NCBI GenBank assembly: GCA_963921345.3
Contig: OZ001228.1
Span: 744,001 to 808,000 of the forward strand
DNA length: 64,000 nucleotides
Source: Hoeflea_A sp963921345
GTDB lineage: Bacteria > Pseudomonadota > Alphaproteobacteria > Rhizobiales > Rhizobiaceae
Direction of reading: 5' to 3'
Shown here one piece after another: positions 34,436-43,107 of the stretch; within the stretch, counting starts at the first letter, position 1, and every line of letters starts with the position of its first letter. The notes under the pieces were generated by a model. The model ran no database searches and was not told the DNA's origin. It worked only from the letters and a program-made list of their open reading frames with translations. A program made the translations under genes and the position numbers.

Positions 34436-34448
34436 GTGACCGGGCGAC

Positions 34449-36788
34449 ATGACTAGTTTCGATCTTACCACCGCGAGGTCCGCGTCGGGCACCGGAAATA
34501 TGCTGCTTGCGCTTTTCGCGGCAGCGCTGTTCCTGTCGGCGTTCCTGATCTTTTCCGTGCAGCCGATGTTCGCCAAGATGGTGCTGCCGCTGCTCGGAGG
34601 CACGCCGGCGGTGTGGAACACCGCCATGGTGTTCTTCCAGGCGGCGCTTCTCGGCGGCTATCTTTATGCGCATCTCCTGGCCAGCCGCGTTCCGCTGAAA
34701 TGGCAGGGAGGGTTGCACATGGCGGTCATGGCCTTTGGCCTGCTGTTCCTGCCGTTCGCCGTCAACATGACCTACATGCCGGCGCCCGATACGGCCATCG
34801 CACCGGCGGTGCTTGTGCTGTTCGCGGTATCCATCGGCTTTCCGTTTTTCGCCCTTTCGGCGAATGCGCCGTTGTTGCAGAGCTGGTTCTCGCGCACCGC
34901 CCACAAGGATGCCAGGGACCCGTACTTCCTCTATGGCGTGAGCAATTTCGGCAGCGTGCTGGCCCTTCTGTCCTATCCGGTCGTCATCGAACCGCTGTTG
35001 CCGGTGAAACTGCAGGCCGAGAGCTGGGCCGCCGGATACGGGCTCCTCGCACTGTTGATTCTGGCAGCTTCGGCTATGGCCTGGCGGGCGCGTTCTGTCG
35101 CGCCGCCGCCGATCGCGGGCGAGGGGCGTGAGGCAATGTCCACCGGGCTCGGGACAACCTCTGTTGTCGGCTGGGGTCTGCGTCTGAGGTGGATCGCCGC
35201 CGCGGCGATACCGGCTTCGCTGATGCTCGGCACCACCACCAATATCAGCACCAACATCGCCGCCGCGCCGTTTCTCTGGGTGCTGCCGCTGGCGCTCTAT
35301 CTCGGAACCTTCATCATCGTCTTCGATCGCAAGAAGGCGTTGCCGATGCGCCTGATCGGCTCGATGCACACCCTGCTGCTCGTCGCGGTTCTGATGTTCA
35401 CCGTCCTGCTGCGACATCACATTTCGGCAACGGTGGGGATCAACCTGGCGCTGTTTTTCGTCAGCGCGCTGATATGCCATGCGGATCTTGCGGCCCATCG
35501 TCCGGCCGCGAACCGGCTGACCGAGTTCTATTTCTGCATGTCGCTGGGCGGTGTCGTCGGCGGCGGGTTGACGGCGCTTGCGGCACCGTTGGTTTTTGCC
35601 ACGGTGTTCGAATATCCGCTCATGCTGGCCGCCGCCTGTCTGTTCCTTCCCGGCGCGGTGGAGCGCGGCCGGGCGCTTCTTCGCGATATCGGTTTCGGGG
35701 TTTGTGCCTTCGTCCTGGCTGCCCTCGTGGTGCTGGCAGCAACGGTTCTCGGCGATGTGGCGAACGCGCGGGTCTATGCCGGCGTGGTTCTCTTCGGCCT
35801 GCTGCCGGTCGCCTATTTCTTCGCGCGGACGCGGCCGGTGAAGGCCGCCGCGACGGCGCTGGCGATGGCCGCGACGGCGCATTTCCTTCTTCCGCAGGTC
35901 CTGTCGGGCGCGGATCAGCGGGTGATCTCGCGCGACCGCAGTTTCTTCGGCATCTCGACCGTCACCGCCGTCGAGACCGAAGACGGCCCGGTTCACCGGT
36001 TTTCGCACGGCGATACGGTGCACAACACGCAACTGCGCGTCGCCGGTCAGACCCGTGTGCCGCTGGCCTACTATTCCGAGGAAGGCCCGTTCGGCGACAT
36101 CGTTCGGGCGGTGCGCGAGGCGACGTCGACGCCGGCCGTTGCGGTGATTGGCCTCGGCGCCGGAGCCCTGTCCTGCTACACGCGGCCCGGCGAAGACTGG
36201 ACGTTCTTCGAGATCGATCCGGCGGTGGTTCGCCTCGCCACCGATGCGAGCCGCTTTTCCTATGTGACGGAGTGCGCACCGGACGCGCGCATTGTCGTCG
36301 GGGATGCGCGTCTGACATTGGAGGAGGAGGCGGACGGGCGGTACGACCTGCTGATCGTCGATGCGTTTTCGTCGGACTCGATTCCCGTGCATCTGGTGAC
36401 GACGGAAGCCATCGAACTGTACCGCCGCAAACTGAACCCGGACGGTCTCCTGTTCTTCCACGTCTCCAATCGCTATCTCGACGTGGCGTCCGTTGTCGTC
36501 GCCGGCGCCCGAGCGCTGGGGCTCGGATCCCGGTTCGTCGGGTTCCGGGCGGACGAGTCGATGCCCTTCCACCGACTGAAAATTGCCACCGACGCGGTGT
36601 CCGTGGCGCCTGAAGAGAGATTGGCTGCCGCCCTGGATGGTGTCAGCAACTGGCGGCGGGTCGATCCCGACCCCACGGTGTCGGCGTGGAGCGACGACTG
36701 GTCGAATGTCTTCGGTGCGTTGCTCGCCCGGTTTCGCGGCGGGATACGCCCCGTTCCCGCAGACAGATTGGCGCAGGTCGACGGTTAG
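34449..36788 (+). CDS. Fused MFS-like/spermidine synthase-like protein
   Basis: A 779-residue protein. The first part (about 15-490) is a polytopic membrane module opening LFLSAFLIFSVQPMFAKMVLPLLGGTPAVWNTAMVFFQ, the hallmark of the fused MFS/spermidine synthase family. The C-terminal cytoplasmic domain (about 500-760) is spermidine-synthase-like, with AVIGLGAGALSCY and LLIVDAFSSDSIPVHLVTTEAIELY. Classic aminopropyltransferases have a D/E-rich active site; activity here is unproven. It may aminopropylate or transport polyamines. Confidence 0.9.
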   Translation: MTSFDLTTARSASGTGNMLLALFAAALFLSAFLIFSVQPMFAKMVLPLLGGTPAVWNTAMVFFQAALLGGYLYAHLLASRVPLKWQGGLHMAVMAFGLLFLPFAVNMTYMPAPDTAIAPAVLVLFAVSIGFPFFALSANAPLLQSWFSRTAHKDARDPYFLYGVSNFGSVLALLSYPVVIEPLLPVKLQAESWAAGYGLLALLILAASAMAWRARSVAPPPIAGEGREAMSTGLGTTSVVGWGLRLRWIAAAAIPASLMLGTTTNISTNIAAAPFLWVLPLALYLGTFIIVFDRKKALPMRLIGSMHTLLLVAVLMFTVLLRHHISATVGINLALFFVSALICHADLAAHRPAANRLTEFYFCMSLGGVVGGGLTALAAPLVFATVFEYPLMLAAACLFLPGAVERGRALLRDIGFGVCAFVLAALVVLAATVLGDVANARVYAGVVLFGLLPVAYFFARTRPVKAAATALAMAATAHFLLPQVLSGADQRVISRDRSFFGISTVTAVETEDGPVHRFSHGDTVHNTQLRVAGQTRVPLAYYSEEGPFGDIVRAVREATSTPAVAVIGLGAGALSCYTRPGEDWTFFEIDPAVVRLATDASRFSYVTECAPDARIVVGDARLTLEEEADGRYDLLIVDAFSSDSIPVHLVTTEAIELYRRKLNPDGLLFFHVSNRYLDVASVVVAGARALGLGSRFVGFRADESMPFHRLKIATDAVSVAPEERLAAALDGVSNWRRVDPDPTVSAWSDDWSNVFGALLARFRGGIRPVPADRLAQVDG

Positions 36789-36794
36789 GGCGGT

Positions 36795-38231
36795 TCAGCT
36801 TTCGGCTGCCAGCGCGACGCGATCGCCGACCAGGTGGCGAATGGCGTTGGCGTAATAGACGACCAGCGGTTCGTCGCCGGGTCGGACACGCAAAAGGCCG
36901 TCCTGCGTTTCGGTCACGATATGCCGCAGGGTGAGCATGCGCAGGCCGACGGTCACTTCGTAATCGCGATCTTCGCGCGGCACATGGACATGGGCGCCAT
37001 TGGCGATCAACCGGTCGATCAGCGCGTCGACCCGGGCCTTCAGCGCCAGCTTGTCCAGCCCCTCCTCGCCGGCGTCGATCAGCGCCACCGACACGAGCGA
37101 AACCGGAAGCGCCGGTATCAGGCGGCCGACATCCTGCATCAGGCGTTCTCCCAGTTCCTCGGTCAGGGACGTGCGGTGCGCCTCGTCGAGGGCCGCCCAT
37201 TGGGTTGCGTCCTTCTCGGCGAGGAAGGCGTTGAGGGAAACCGGCCGGCCGAAGGACACTGCCGCGTAGCCGAATCGATGCCAGCGGCCGCTGAGGCGCA
37301 GCCGCAGATTGCGCCACAGAAAGGCAAGCGTCGTCGCCGTCTTCTGCCGGGTCGAAACCGGGGCCTCCCCTCCGGCGGCGGCGATCAGCGACCGGTCTTC
37401 CAGCACCCGGTCGTAATTGAGACCGACGGGGATGAACACTGTGTCGCGCACCGTGTTGTCGTGGGCCGCCAGGATGTAGGACAGCAGCCCCAGTTTCACC
37501 GGGCGCAGCAGGCCGTCGCGCGACAGTCCCCCCTCGGGAAAGATTGCCTGCGTGACCCCCGCCTCCGTCGCCATGCGCACATAGCTGGCGAGCACCCTGC
37601 GGTAGAGCCGGTTGCGGGCATTGCGCCGGATGAAATAGGCGCCGGTGGCACGAATCAGTGTCTGCAGGACCGGCAGGCGCGCCCATTCGCCGACGGCGTA
37701 GGAGAGCGCGGTGGAGGCCGAAGCGAGATAGGTCACCAGGACGTAGTCCATGTTGGAGCGGTGGTTCATCACGAACACCACGGTGGAATCGGGCGCGACC
37801 TGGGACAGCGCCTCCGAATCGGAATAGCCGAGACGCACGCGGTAAAGCGCGGTCGACAGCAGGCGGCAGAGCCGTGTGCCGATGCGGAAATAGACATAGG
37901 CATTGAAGGCCGGGACGATCTCGCGGGCATAGCGCTCGGCCTGATCCATGGCGACCTCGACCGGCATGCCCTCCTCGCGCGCGTGCTCTTCGGCGGCCAG
38001 CAGCACCTCCGGATCGTGGGCGACCCGGTCGGTGAGGATACGCCGCCCGGTCAGGCCGAAGGGCCGGATCTTGAGCTTCAAACGGGTGTTGAGTTCGTCG
38101 ATGGCGCGATTGACCCGGCGGTGCAGCACCCACCGAACGGCAGGCGTCAGAAGCCGGTCGACCAGCGCCACCAGCGCCAGGACCCCGGCAAGCGCCACCA
38201 GCCAGACCGGCAGTTCGATCGTTGCGGTCAT
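36795..38231 (-). CDS. Membrane-bound glycerol-3-phosphate/1-acyl-glycerol-3-phosphate acyltransferase (PlsB-like)
   Basis: A 478-residue protein with one N-terminal hydrophobic helix (about 8-28). The acyltransferase motif H-X4-D is in FVMNHRSNMDYVL, with GAYFIRRN and IFPEGGLSRDG next, matching the PlsB/C superfamily. It should make lysophosphatidate or phosphatidate for membrane lipid synthesis. Alphaproteobacteria usually carry PlsX/PlsY as well, so this may be an extra route. AAGGGG precedes ATG 38231; the open frame to 38273 has none. It is convergent with the spermidine-synthase fusion, 6 bases apart. Confidence 0.88.
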   Translation of the reverse strand: MTATIELPVWLVALAGVLALVALVDRLLTPAVRWVLHRRVNRAIDELNTRLKLKIRPFGLTGRRILTDRVAHDPEVLLAAEEHAREEGMPVEVAMDQAERYAREIVPAFNAYVYFRIGTRLCRLLSTALYRVRLGYSDSEALSQVAPDSTVVFVMNHRSNMDYVLVTYLASASTALSYAVGEWARLPVLQTLIRATGAYFIRRNARNRLYRRVLASYVRMATEAGVTQAIFPEGGLSRDGLLRPVKLGLLSYILAAHDNTVRDTVFIPVGLNYDRVLEDRSLIAAAGGEAPVSTRQKTATTLAFLWRNLRLRLSGRWHRFGYAAVSFGRPVSLNAFLAEKDATQWAALDEAHRTSLTEELGERLMQDVGRLIPALPVSLVSVALIDAGEEGLDKLALKARVDALIDRLIANGAHVHVPREDRDYEVTVGLRMLTLRHIVTETQDGLLRVRPGDEPLVVYYANAIRHLVGDRVALAAES

Positions 38232-38440
38232 GCGTTCCCCTTTGGCGGCGACAGTAGCGGGGAGAAGGGCCAAAGTCGATCATCCCCGAGTCCGGTCTTT
38301 CAACCGCGGACAGGGCAAGCTTGCGCAGTTCACTCGGGGTGCGCGGAATGCATTGTTTTCGAGTTTTTATTGGAATACCATACCTTTTTATAATTGCGGC
38401 ATCAGTCTTTTTTTGATCTATTTTATATACAATGGGAATT

Positions 38441-38459
38441 GTTACATTGTGTTACATTG
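38441..38459. repeat. Direct repeat GTTACATTG x2 upstream of the DUF1906 gene
   Basis: GTTACATTG occurs twice with a 10-bp period, ending 9 bases before ATG 38469, in a markedly AT-rich stretch (about 38340-38470). One helical turn between copies suits a protein-binding site. Confidence 0.35.
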
Positions 38460-38468
38460 GTGAGTTTG

Positions 38469-39359
38469 ATGTTTAGGTGTGTTGTAGCCGATATGGCTTC
38501 AAGGGCCGATCCTATCATTGCCGATTTGAAAGAAAACGGTGTCAACACCGTATTCAGATACTACGCCAGCGAATTCCAATCCAGTTTACCCGAGAAACGT
38601 TTGTCGCTGGCGGAAAGAAACGCCCTGTTCGACCAGGGGATCGCCCTCGGCGTGGTTTTTCAGTTCAAAAACGACGAAATCTCACACATGACCGAAGAGA
38701 GGGGCCGCGAGGATGCGCGCTTTTCGCTCGATTTCGGCCAGACGGTCATCCGGCAGCCGGAGGGATCGGCGATCTATTTCGAGGTCGATGGAGACTGGCG
38801 GACCGACGCCCAGCAAGCCGCCATCGTCGACTATTTCGGCGCAATCAACGCCGAGTTCGAGACGGCCGGCTCGCCGTACAAGATCGGCGTCTACGGTTCC
38901 GGTACCACGTGCGGCAATCTTCGTCGCCTGGGCCTGGCGGAGCTTTTCTGGCTGCCACTGTCCGCCGGGTGGTCGGGGACGCGGGATTTTTACAACACCG
39001 GTCTTTGGACCTTTTGTCAGAACCACAGCGGGCTGAAGGTCGGCGGGCGGTATACCGACACCAACGTGGTCAATCCGCTGATCACCTGCATCGGGACGTT
39101 CAACGCCGACGGCGTGGTGACGGATGTCGGACAGGACAGGAGCGTTTTCGAACAGAGAGCCTTCGTCAGCGCCGACCGTCTCGATCTGCATAGCGGGCCA
39201 AGCAGGGACACAGAGGTCGTTGGCCGGCTGAAGCGCCGGCAAAGCGTGCATGTGCTGGACAGGGTGGACGAATGGGCGCAGGTCGACATCGACGAAGACG
39301 GATACCCGGACGGCTACTGCTCGAGCCATCACCTTATGGGTCTCGACCGGATGCCGTAG
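38469..39359 (+). CDS. DUF1906 glycoside-hydrolase-like protein with C-terminal SH3 domain
   Basis: A 296-residue protein. Residues about 12-215 match DUF1906/Rv2525c-like TIM-barrel domains: NTVFRYYASEFQ, then SAIYFEVDGDWRTDAQQ, KIGVYGSGTTCGNL and LWTFCQNHSG. A bacterial SH3 domain follows (about 230-290, DLHSGPSRDTEVVGRL). Such pairs usually act on or bind cell walls, but I see no signal peptide. The start could be 38493. The region upstream is AT-rich, unlike its neighbours, which hints at horizontal transfer or a cut-down mobile cargo. Confidence 0.82.
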   Translation: MFRCVVADMASRADPIIADLKENGVNTVFRYYASEFQSSLPEKRLSLAERNALFDQGIALGVVFQFKNDEISHMTEERGREDARFSLDFGQTVIRQPEGSAIYFEVDGDWRTDAQQAAIVDYFGAINAEFETAGSPYKIGVYGSGTTCGNLRRLGLAELFWLPLSAGWSGTRDFYNTGLWTFCQNHSGLKVGGRYTDTNVVNPLITCIGTFNADGVVTDVGQDRSVFEQRAFVSADRLDLHSGPSRDTEVVGRLKRRQSVHVLDRVDEWAQVDIDEDGYPDGYCSSHHLMGLDRMP

Positions 39360-39380
39360 TCTGGGATGTCGATGGAATCC

Positions 39381-39681
39381 AGACCCTTTCATGGTCAGAT
39401 TGAATCATTTGATGGCGGAAAATTGGTTCAGTCGGCTCGGCGCGTCGCGCCGCGCGATGCGGGGCATCGGGCAAGCGTCGCAACAACGCCGATGAGCCGA
39501 TTTGCCGCCACCCTGGTGAGGCCTATCGTGTTGAAATACTGCGGTGATCGGGCCGGGCGATTTTGCCTCCTGGCGTCGTTGGCTTGCACTTGAGGTGGGG
39601 TGGCACCACGGCGTGCAACCCGCCTAGCCAGAGACCAAAATCACCGCGGTCAAATGCTTCAATCTGACCATGAAAGGGTCT
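39381..39681. repeat. Dispersed inverted-repeat element, copy 1
   Basis: A 301-bp element bounded by 32-bp terminal inverted repeats (39381-39412 and 39650-39681, 31 of 32 matching). The interior is closely similar to the reverse complement of 49857-50122: near its right end 53 of 56 positions agree. It carries no transposase; short frames in it have no start support. The outer 13 nt of the repeats differ from those of copy 2. It lies between convergent genes, and the TAG stop of the cyclase (39680-39682) is formed at its right edge. Confidence 0.85.
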
Positions 39682-40945
39682 AGTGCGTCAGGCGCGCGTC
39701 GATCGGTTCCTCGGCGCGGGAGCCACCGGTCGATTTGTCCTGGTCGGCCGGTTTGGGTGCAAACAGCTCGATCTGCTGAGATACGCCGGCCAGCCTGTGC
39801 CGACCGGTGGAAACCCATTGTCCCGGTTCGCAGGCGGCGATGTCGCCGGTGACGAGGGCGAAGGATTCAGTCGCGCGGGTCAGAGCCTCGATGCGCGTCA
39901 CCTCATTGACGGTGGGACCGATGACCGAGAAGGTCAGCCGCTGTTCGACACCGATATTGCCGAACATCACCTTGCCGGTGTTGAGGCCGATGCCGATGCG
40001 GATCGGCCGCAGGCCTTCGGCTTCTCGCGCCATGTTGACTTCGTTGCGCATGGCTTCGGCATCGCGCACCGCCGCCGTCGCCGCGCCGGCGGCCTCGACG
40101 AACTGTTCGGCCGAGCTATAGGGAAAGACCGCCAGGACCGCATCGCCGATGAAATCCAGCACCTCGCCGCCGTGCTTGATCGCCGCGCCGGCGGTGCATT
40201 CATAGTAGCGGTTGAGCAGGGCGAAGTAGTCGTCCGGAGCCATGGTTTCCGCCATGGCGGTCGACTCGCGCAAGTCCGAATACCACACCACGGCCTGGGT
40301 CTCCTGGCCGTCGCCGCGCTTGACGGCGCCGTCCAGCACCTGGCGACCGGCATGGCCGCCGAGATAGGTGTCGACAATGGTCCCGGCGATGCGCGACTGG
40401 ATCGCCGTCTTGCAGGCCATGGCGAAGCGCCGCTGGATCTTCTGCAACGCCTCGATGTCGTCGTCGGTGTAGCCGCCCGGGCGGTCGCACGCCCAGGACA
40501 CCAGCACGCCGAACTTGCGTTCCTTGGCGCCCGGGCCTTCGATGGAGCCGGTGACGATGGTCAGATAGTCGGTCATCCCCAGCTCGACGAGTTCTTCGAG
40601 CACCGGAAAATCGAGCTGCTTGTCGGGCCCCTCGAGCCGCCGCCGCAGAACCGGAATGTTGTTCTGGGTCATGTAGAAGACCGGCGCCTTGACGAACTTG
40701 TCGGTGCGCTCTTGCTGATGGCGGAACTGCTCCAGTTCGCAGCCCTGGCCGCGCTGCCACAGAACCGTTTCGGCCTGGAACAGCGGATGCAGCGTCGGCC
40801 AGATCACCCGGGCCCGTGCCACCGGCACGCCGGCGGCGTAGAGCCGGTAACAGACGGAATCGAACATGGCGACGATGTCCGGATCGCTGAGTGCCTGGTC
40901 GACCAGCCATTCGCCGATACTCGATATCATCGTCCTGTCAGCCAT
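39680..40945 (-). CDS. Class III adenylate/guanylate cyclase, paralogue A
   Basis: A 421-residue soluble cyclase. The N-terminal 190 residues form an uncharacterised sensory region shared with the tandem neighbour (IGEWLVDQALSDPDIVAMFDSVCYRLYAAGVPVARARV). The catalytic domain has both metal Asp residues (YSDLREST, about 222, and FIGDAVLAVF), then LNTGKVMFGNIG and VIGPTVNEVTRIEAL. Where typical cyclases have Asp before TVN (the purine-contacting position) this one has Pro. The Asn and Arg of the transition-state site are kept. It lies 41 bases after paralogue B. Its stop lies in the repeat element. Confidence 0.92.
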   Translation of the reverse strand: MADRTMISSIGEWLVDQALSDPDIVAMFDSVCYRLYAAGVPVARARVIWPTLHPLFQAETVLWQRGQGCELEQFRHQQERTDKFVKAPVFYMTQNNIPVLRRRLEGPDKQLDFPVLEELVELGMTDYLTIVTGSIEGPGAKERKFGVLVSWACDRPGGYTDDDIEALQKIQRRFAMACKTAIQSRIAGTIVDTYLGGHAGRQVLDGAVKRGDGQETQAVVWYSDLRESTAMAETMAPDDYFALLNRYYECTAGAAIKHGGEVLDFIGDAVLAVFPYSSAEQFVEAAGAATAAVRDAEAMRNEVNMAREAEGLRPIRIGIGLNTGKVMFGNIGVEQRLTFSVIGPTVNEVTRIEALTRATESFALVTGDIAACEPGQWVSTGRHRLAGVSQQIELFAPKPADQDKSTGGSRAEEPIDARLTH

Positions 40946-40986
40946 GGTCCATCCCGTTCAGCATCCTGCCGGTCCCCGGATCCCTT

Positions 40987-42255
40987 CTAGTTCAGAAGAC
41001 GGGATCTGGTCTCCTCTTCCTTCTGCACCGGTCCGACGGTCTGCCTCTTGTCGGCCGGTTTCGGCGCGAACAGCTCGATCTCCTGCGACAGACCGACCAG
41101 CCGGTGCATGCCGGTGGATGCCCATTGGCCAGGCTCGCTGTCGGCGATCTTGCGGGTCACAAGCGCATTGGCCTCGACGGCCTTGGTCATCGCCTCGATG
41201 CGTTCCACCTCGTTGACGGTCGGTCCGACCACCGAGAACGTCAACCGCTGTTCGACGCCGATATTGCCGAACATCACCTTGCCGGTGTTGAGCCCGACGC
41301 CGAAGCGGATCGGCACCAGGCCCTTGTTGCGGCGCTCGACATTGAGTTCTTCGCGCATCGATTCCGCATCGCGCAACGCCGCCGTCGCGGCGGTTGCTGC
41401 CGTGGCGAATTCGGCGTCCGTCTCGTAGGGGAAGATCGCCAGCACGCCATCGCCGATGAAATCGAGCACCTCGCCGCCATGGCTGATCGCCGAACCGGCG
41501 GTGCACTCGTAGTAGTCGTTGAGCAGGTTGAAATAGGCGTCCGGCGCCATGGTGTCGGCCAGCGCGGTGGAATCGCGTAGATCGGAGAACCAGACCAGCG
41601 CCTGGGTCTCCTGGCCGTCGCCGCGCTTGATGGCCCCGTCGAGCACCTGACGACCGGCGTGGCGGCCGAGATAGGTCTCGACGATGTTGCCGGCGATGCG
41701 CGTCTGGACCGCCGTCTTGCAGGCGACGGCGAAGCGCCGCTGGATCTTGTGCAGGGCGGCGACATCGTCGTCGGAGAAACCGCCTGCGCGATCAGACGCC
41801 CAGGCCACGATGAGACCGAGCATGGTCCGCTCGCGCTCGATGTCCTCGCCTTCGAAACTGGTGGTGATCGTCAGGTAATCGGTATGCCCCTGCTCGATCA
41901 GGTCCTCCAGGACCGGGAAATCGACGAGCTTGTTTGGGCCCTCCAGCCGCCGCCGCATGGCCGAGATATTGTGCTCGAACATGAAGTGCATCGGGCTCTT
42001 CAGAAAGTCGTCGGTGCGTTCGGTCTGGTGGGGGAACTGCTCGAAGACCGGCTTGTTGCCGCGAGACCACAGGGCGGTTTCGGCCTGGAACAGCGGGTGC
42101 AGCGTCGACCAGGAAACGCGAGCGCGCGAAAGCGGAACGCCGGCAGCGTAGAGCCGCTGGCAGACCGCCTCGAACATCTCGACGATATCCGGTTCGCTCA
42201 GGGCCTGGTCGACCAGCCATTCGCCAATATCGGTAATAAGTGTCTTGTCAGCCAT
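40987..42255 (-). CDS. Class III adenylate/guanylate cyclase, paralogue B
   Basis: A 422-residue protein alignable with paralogue A over its whole length: IGEWLVDQALSEPDIVEMFEAVCQRLYAAGVP at the N-terminus and FSDLRDST (about 222), FIGDGVLAIF, LNTGKVMFGNIG and VVGPTVNEVERIEAM in the catalytic domain. The same Asp-to-Pro change before TVN is present. ATG 42255 is chosen over 42270 because it aligns with the start of A. The pair is a tandem duplication in one transcription unit; product cAMP is likely but not certain. Confidence 0.92.
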   Translation of the reverse strand: MADKTLITDIGEWLVDQALSEPDIVEMFEAVCQRLYAAGVPLSRARVSWSTLHPLFQAETALWSRGNKPVFEQFPHQTERTDDFLKSPMHFMFEHNISAMRRRLEGPNKLVDFPVLEDLIEQGHTDYLTITTSFEGEDIERERTMLGLIVAWASDRAGGFSDDDVAALHKIQRRFAVACKTAVQTRIAGNIVETYLGRHAGRQVLDGAIKRGDGQETQALVWFSDLRDSTALADTMAPDAYFNLLNDYYECTAGSAISHGGEVLDFIGDGVLAIFPYETDAEFATAATAATAALRDAESMREELNVERRNKGLVPIRFGVGLNTGKVMFGNIGVEQRLTFSVVGPTVNEVERIEAMTKAVEANALVTRKIADSEPGQWASTGMHRLVGLSQEIELFAPKPADKRQTVGPVQKEEETRSRLLN

Positions 42256-42414
42256 GGTGCCGCCAGTCATCCGTTCGTTTGGTTTGGAAAACCGAAGCTT
42301 CTACACGAGTCCGCGTGACAAACCTTCCCTTTTCTTGCCCCGGAATGTGGCGCCTACGATCCGGAACATTCCCCTTAAATTGGCAACCGCCCGGCGAATT
42401 GCAAGGGCCGAAAA

Positions 42415-42446
42415 CCGCCTCCTGACATGCGATGTCAGGAGGGCGG
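42415..42446. promoter_or_regulatory. Strong hairpin in the cyclase/secreted-protein divergent region
   Basis: CCGCCTCCTGACAT and ATGTCAGGAGGGCGG pair over 14 bp with one bulged base around a GCG loop. On the minus strand TTTT follows the stem directly; on the plus strand a GTTTTT run comes 9 bases later. It sits 160 bases upstream of the cyclase start and 88 bases upstream of the 42535 start. It could be an intrinsic terminator/attenuator or an operator. Confidence 0.5.
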
Positions 42447-42534
42447 AAACGGTGTTTTTGGCAGCCGCCGGTTCAACTGTGGCGCGTCCGGCGGTAGGCT
42501 CCCCGCATTTGAAACGGATGAGGATGCGCGAATC

Positions 42535-43029
42535 ATGTTTGCTCGGTTGTTACAGGCGGCGCTTTTGGTGCTGACCCTTGTCGGAACGGCTGCCGCCAAG
42601 GACCTCAAACTCGACTATCAGGCGGTCATGCACATCGAATCCTCCGATTCCATTGCGGTGCTGGACAACGACGCCCACCGCGTCGGTTTTGCGGTCTTTC
42701 GCGGAATCGCGATTTTCGCCGACGAGGAGGTCGCCGTGCACCGTTACGAGGGCTGGTTCGATCTGGAGAACGGGTCCGGGGCGTTTCACGGTTACGCTCT
42801 GTTCACTTTCGAAGACGGCTCGACGCTGCGCTCGCCCTATTCCGGCAAGGCGGAAAGCATCCAGCCGGAAGGGGTTCATGTGGAAGCGTCCTTCGAAGGT
42901 TTCACCGGAACCGGCCGGTTCGAGGATGCTTCGGGCGCGGGCAGTTTCGCCGGCCGTCGGCTGGATGCCATCGACAAGGGCGGCGCCACCTATCTGAAGG
43001 GCGCGTTGACCCTGACGGTGCCCGATTGA
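42535..43029 (+). CDS. Small exported protein of unknown function
   Basis: A 164-residue protein with a signal peptide (about 1-20, LLQAALLVLTLVGTAAAK). The mature part is predicted beta-rich with many aromatic/Gly positions (HRYEGWFDLENGSGAFHGYALFTFEDGST, then GTGRFEDASGAGSFAGRR), which suggests a small barrel. I do not recognise a family. It stands alone between the cyclases and ada. Confidence 0.75.
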   Translation: MFARLLQAALLVLTLVGTAAAKDLKLDYQAVMHIESSDSIAVLDNDAHRVGFAVFRGIAIFADEEVAVHRYEGWFDLENGSGAFHGYALFTFEDGSTLRSPYSGKAESIQPEGVHVEASFEGFTGTGRFEDASGAGSFAGRRLDAIDKGGATYLKGALTLTVPD

Positions 43030-43107
43030 CGGGCGTGGCTGGGATTTTCGATATCGGCGCCCGAAAAACGGCGCCACCTGCGGCCGCGGTCTGATAAGCC
43101 TGCGGCC

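Noticed and set aside
34389..36572. 727-codon minus-strand open frame
   Set aside because: Antisense to the MFS/spermidine synthase fusion, whose sequence matches a known family; the opposite frame is low-complexity Arg/Gln/His.
39366..39593. 75-codon frame in repeat copy 1
   Set aside because: No ribosome site, not preserved in copy 2 as one frame, and the interval is better explained as a repeat element.
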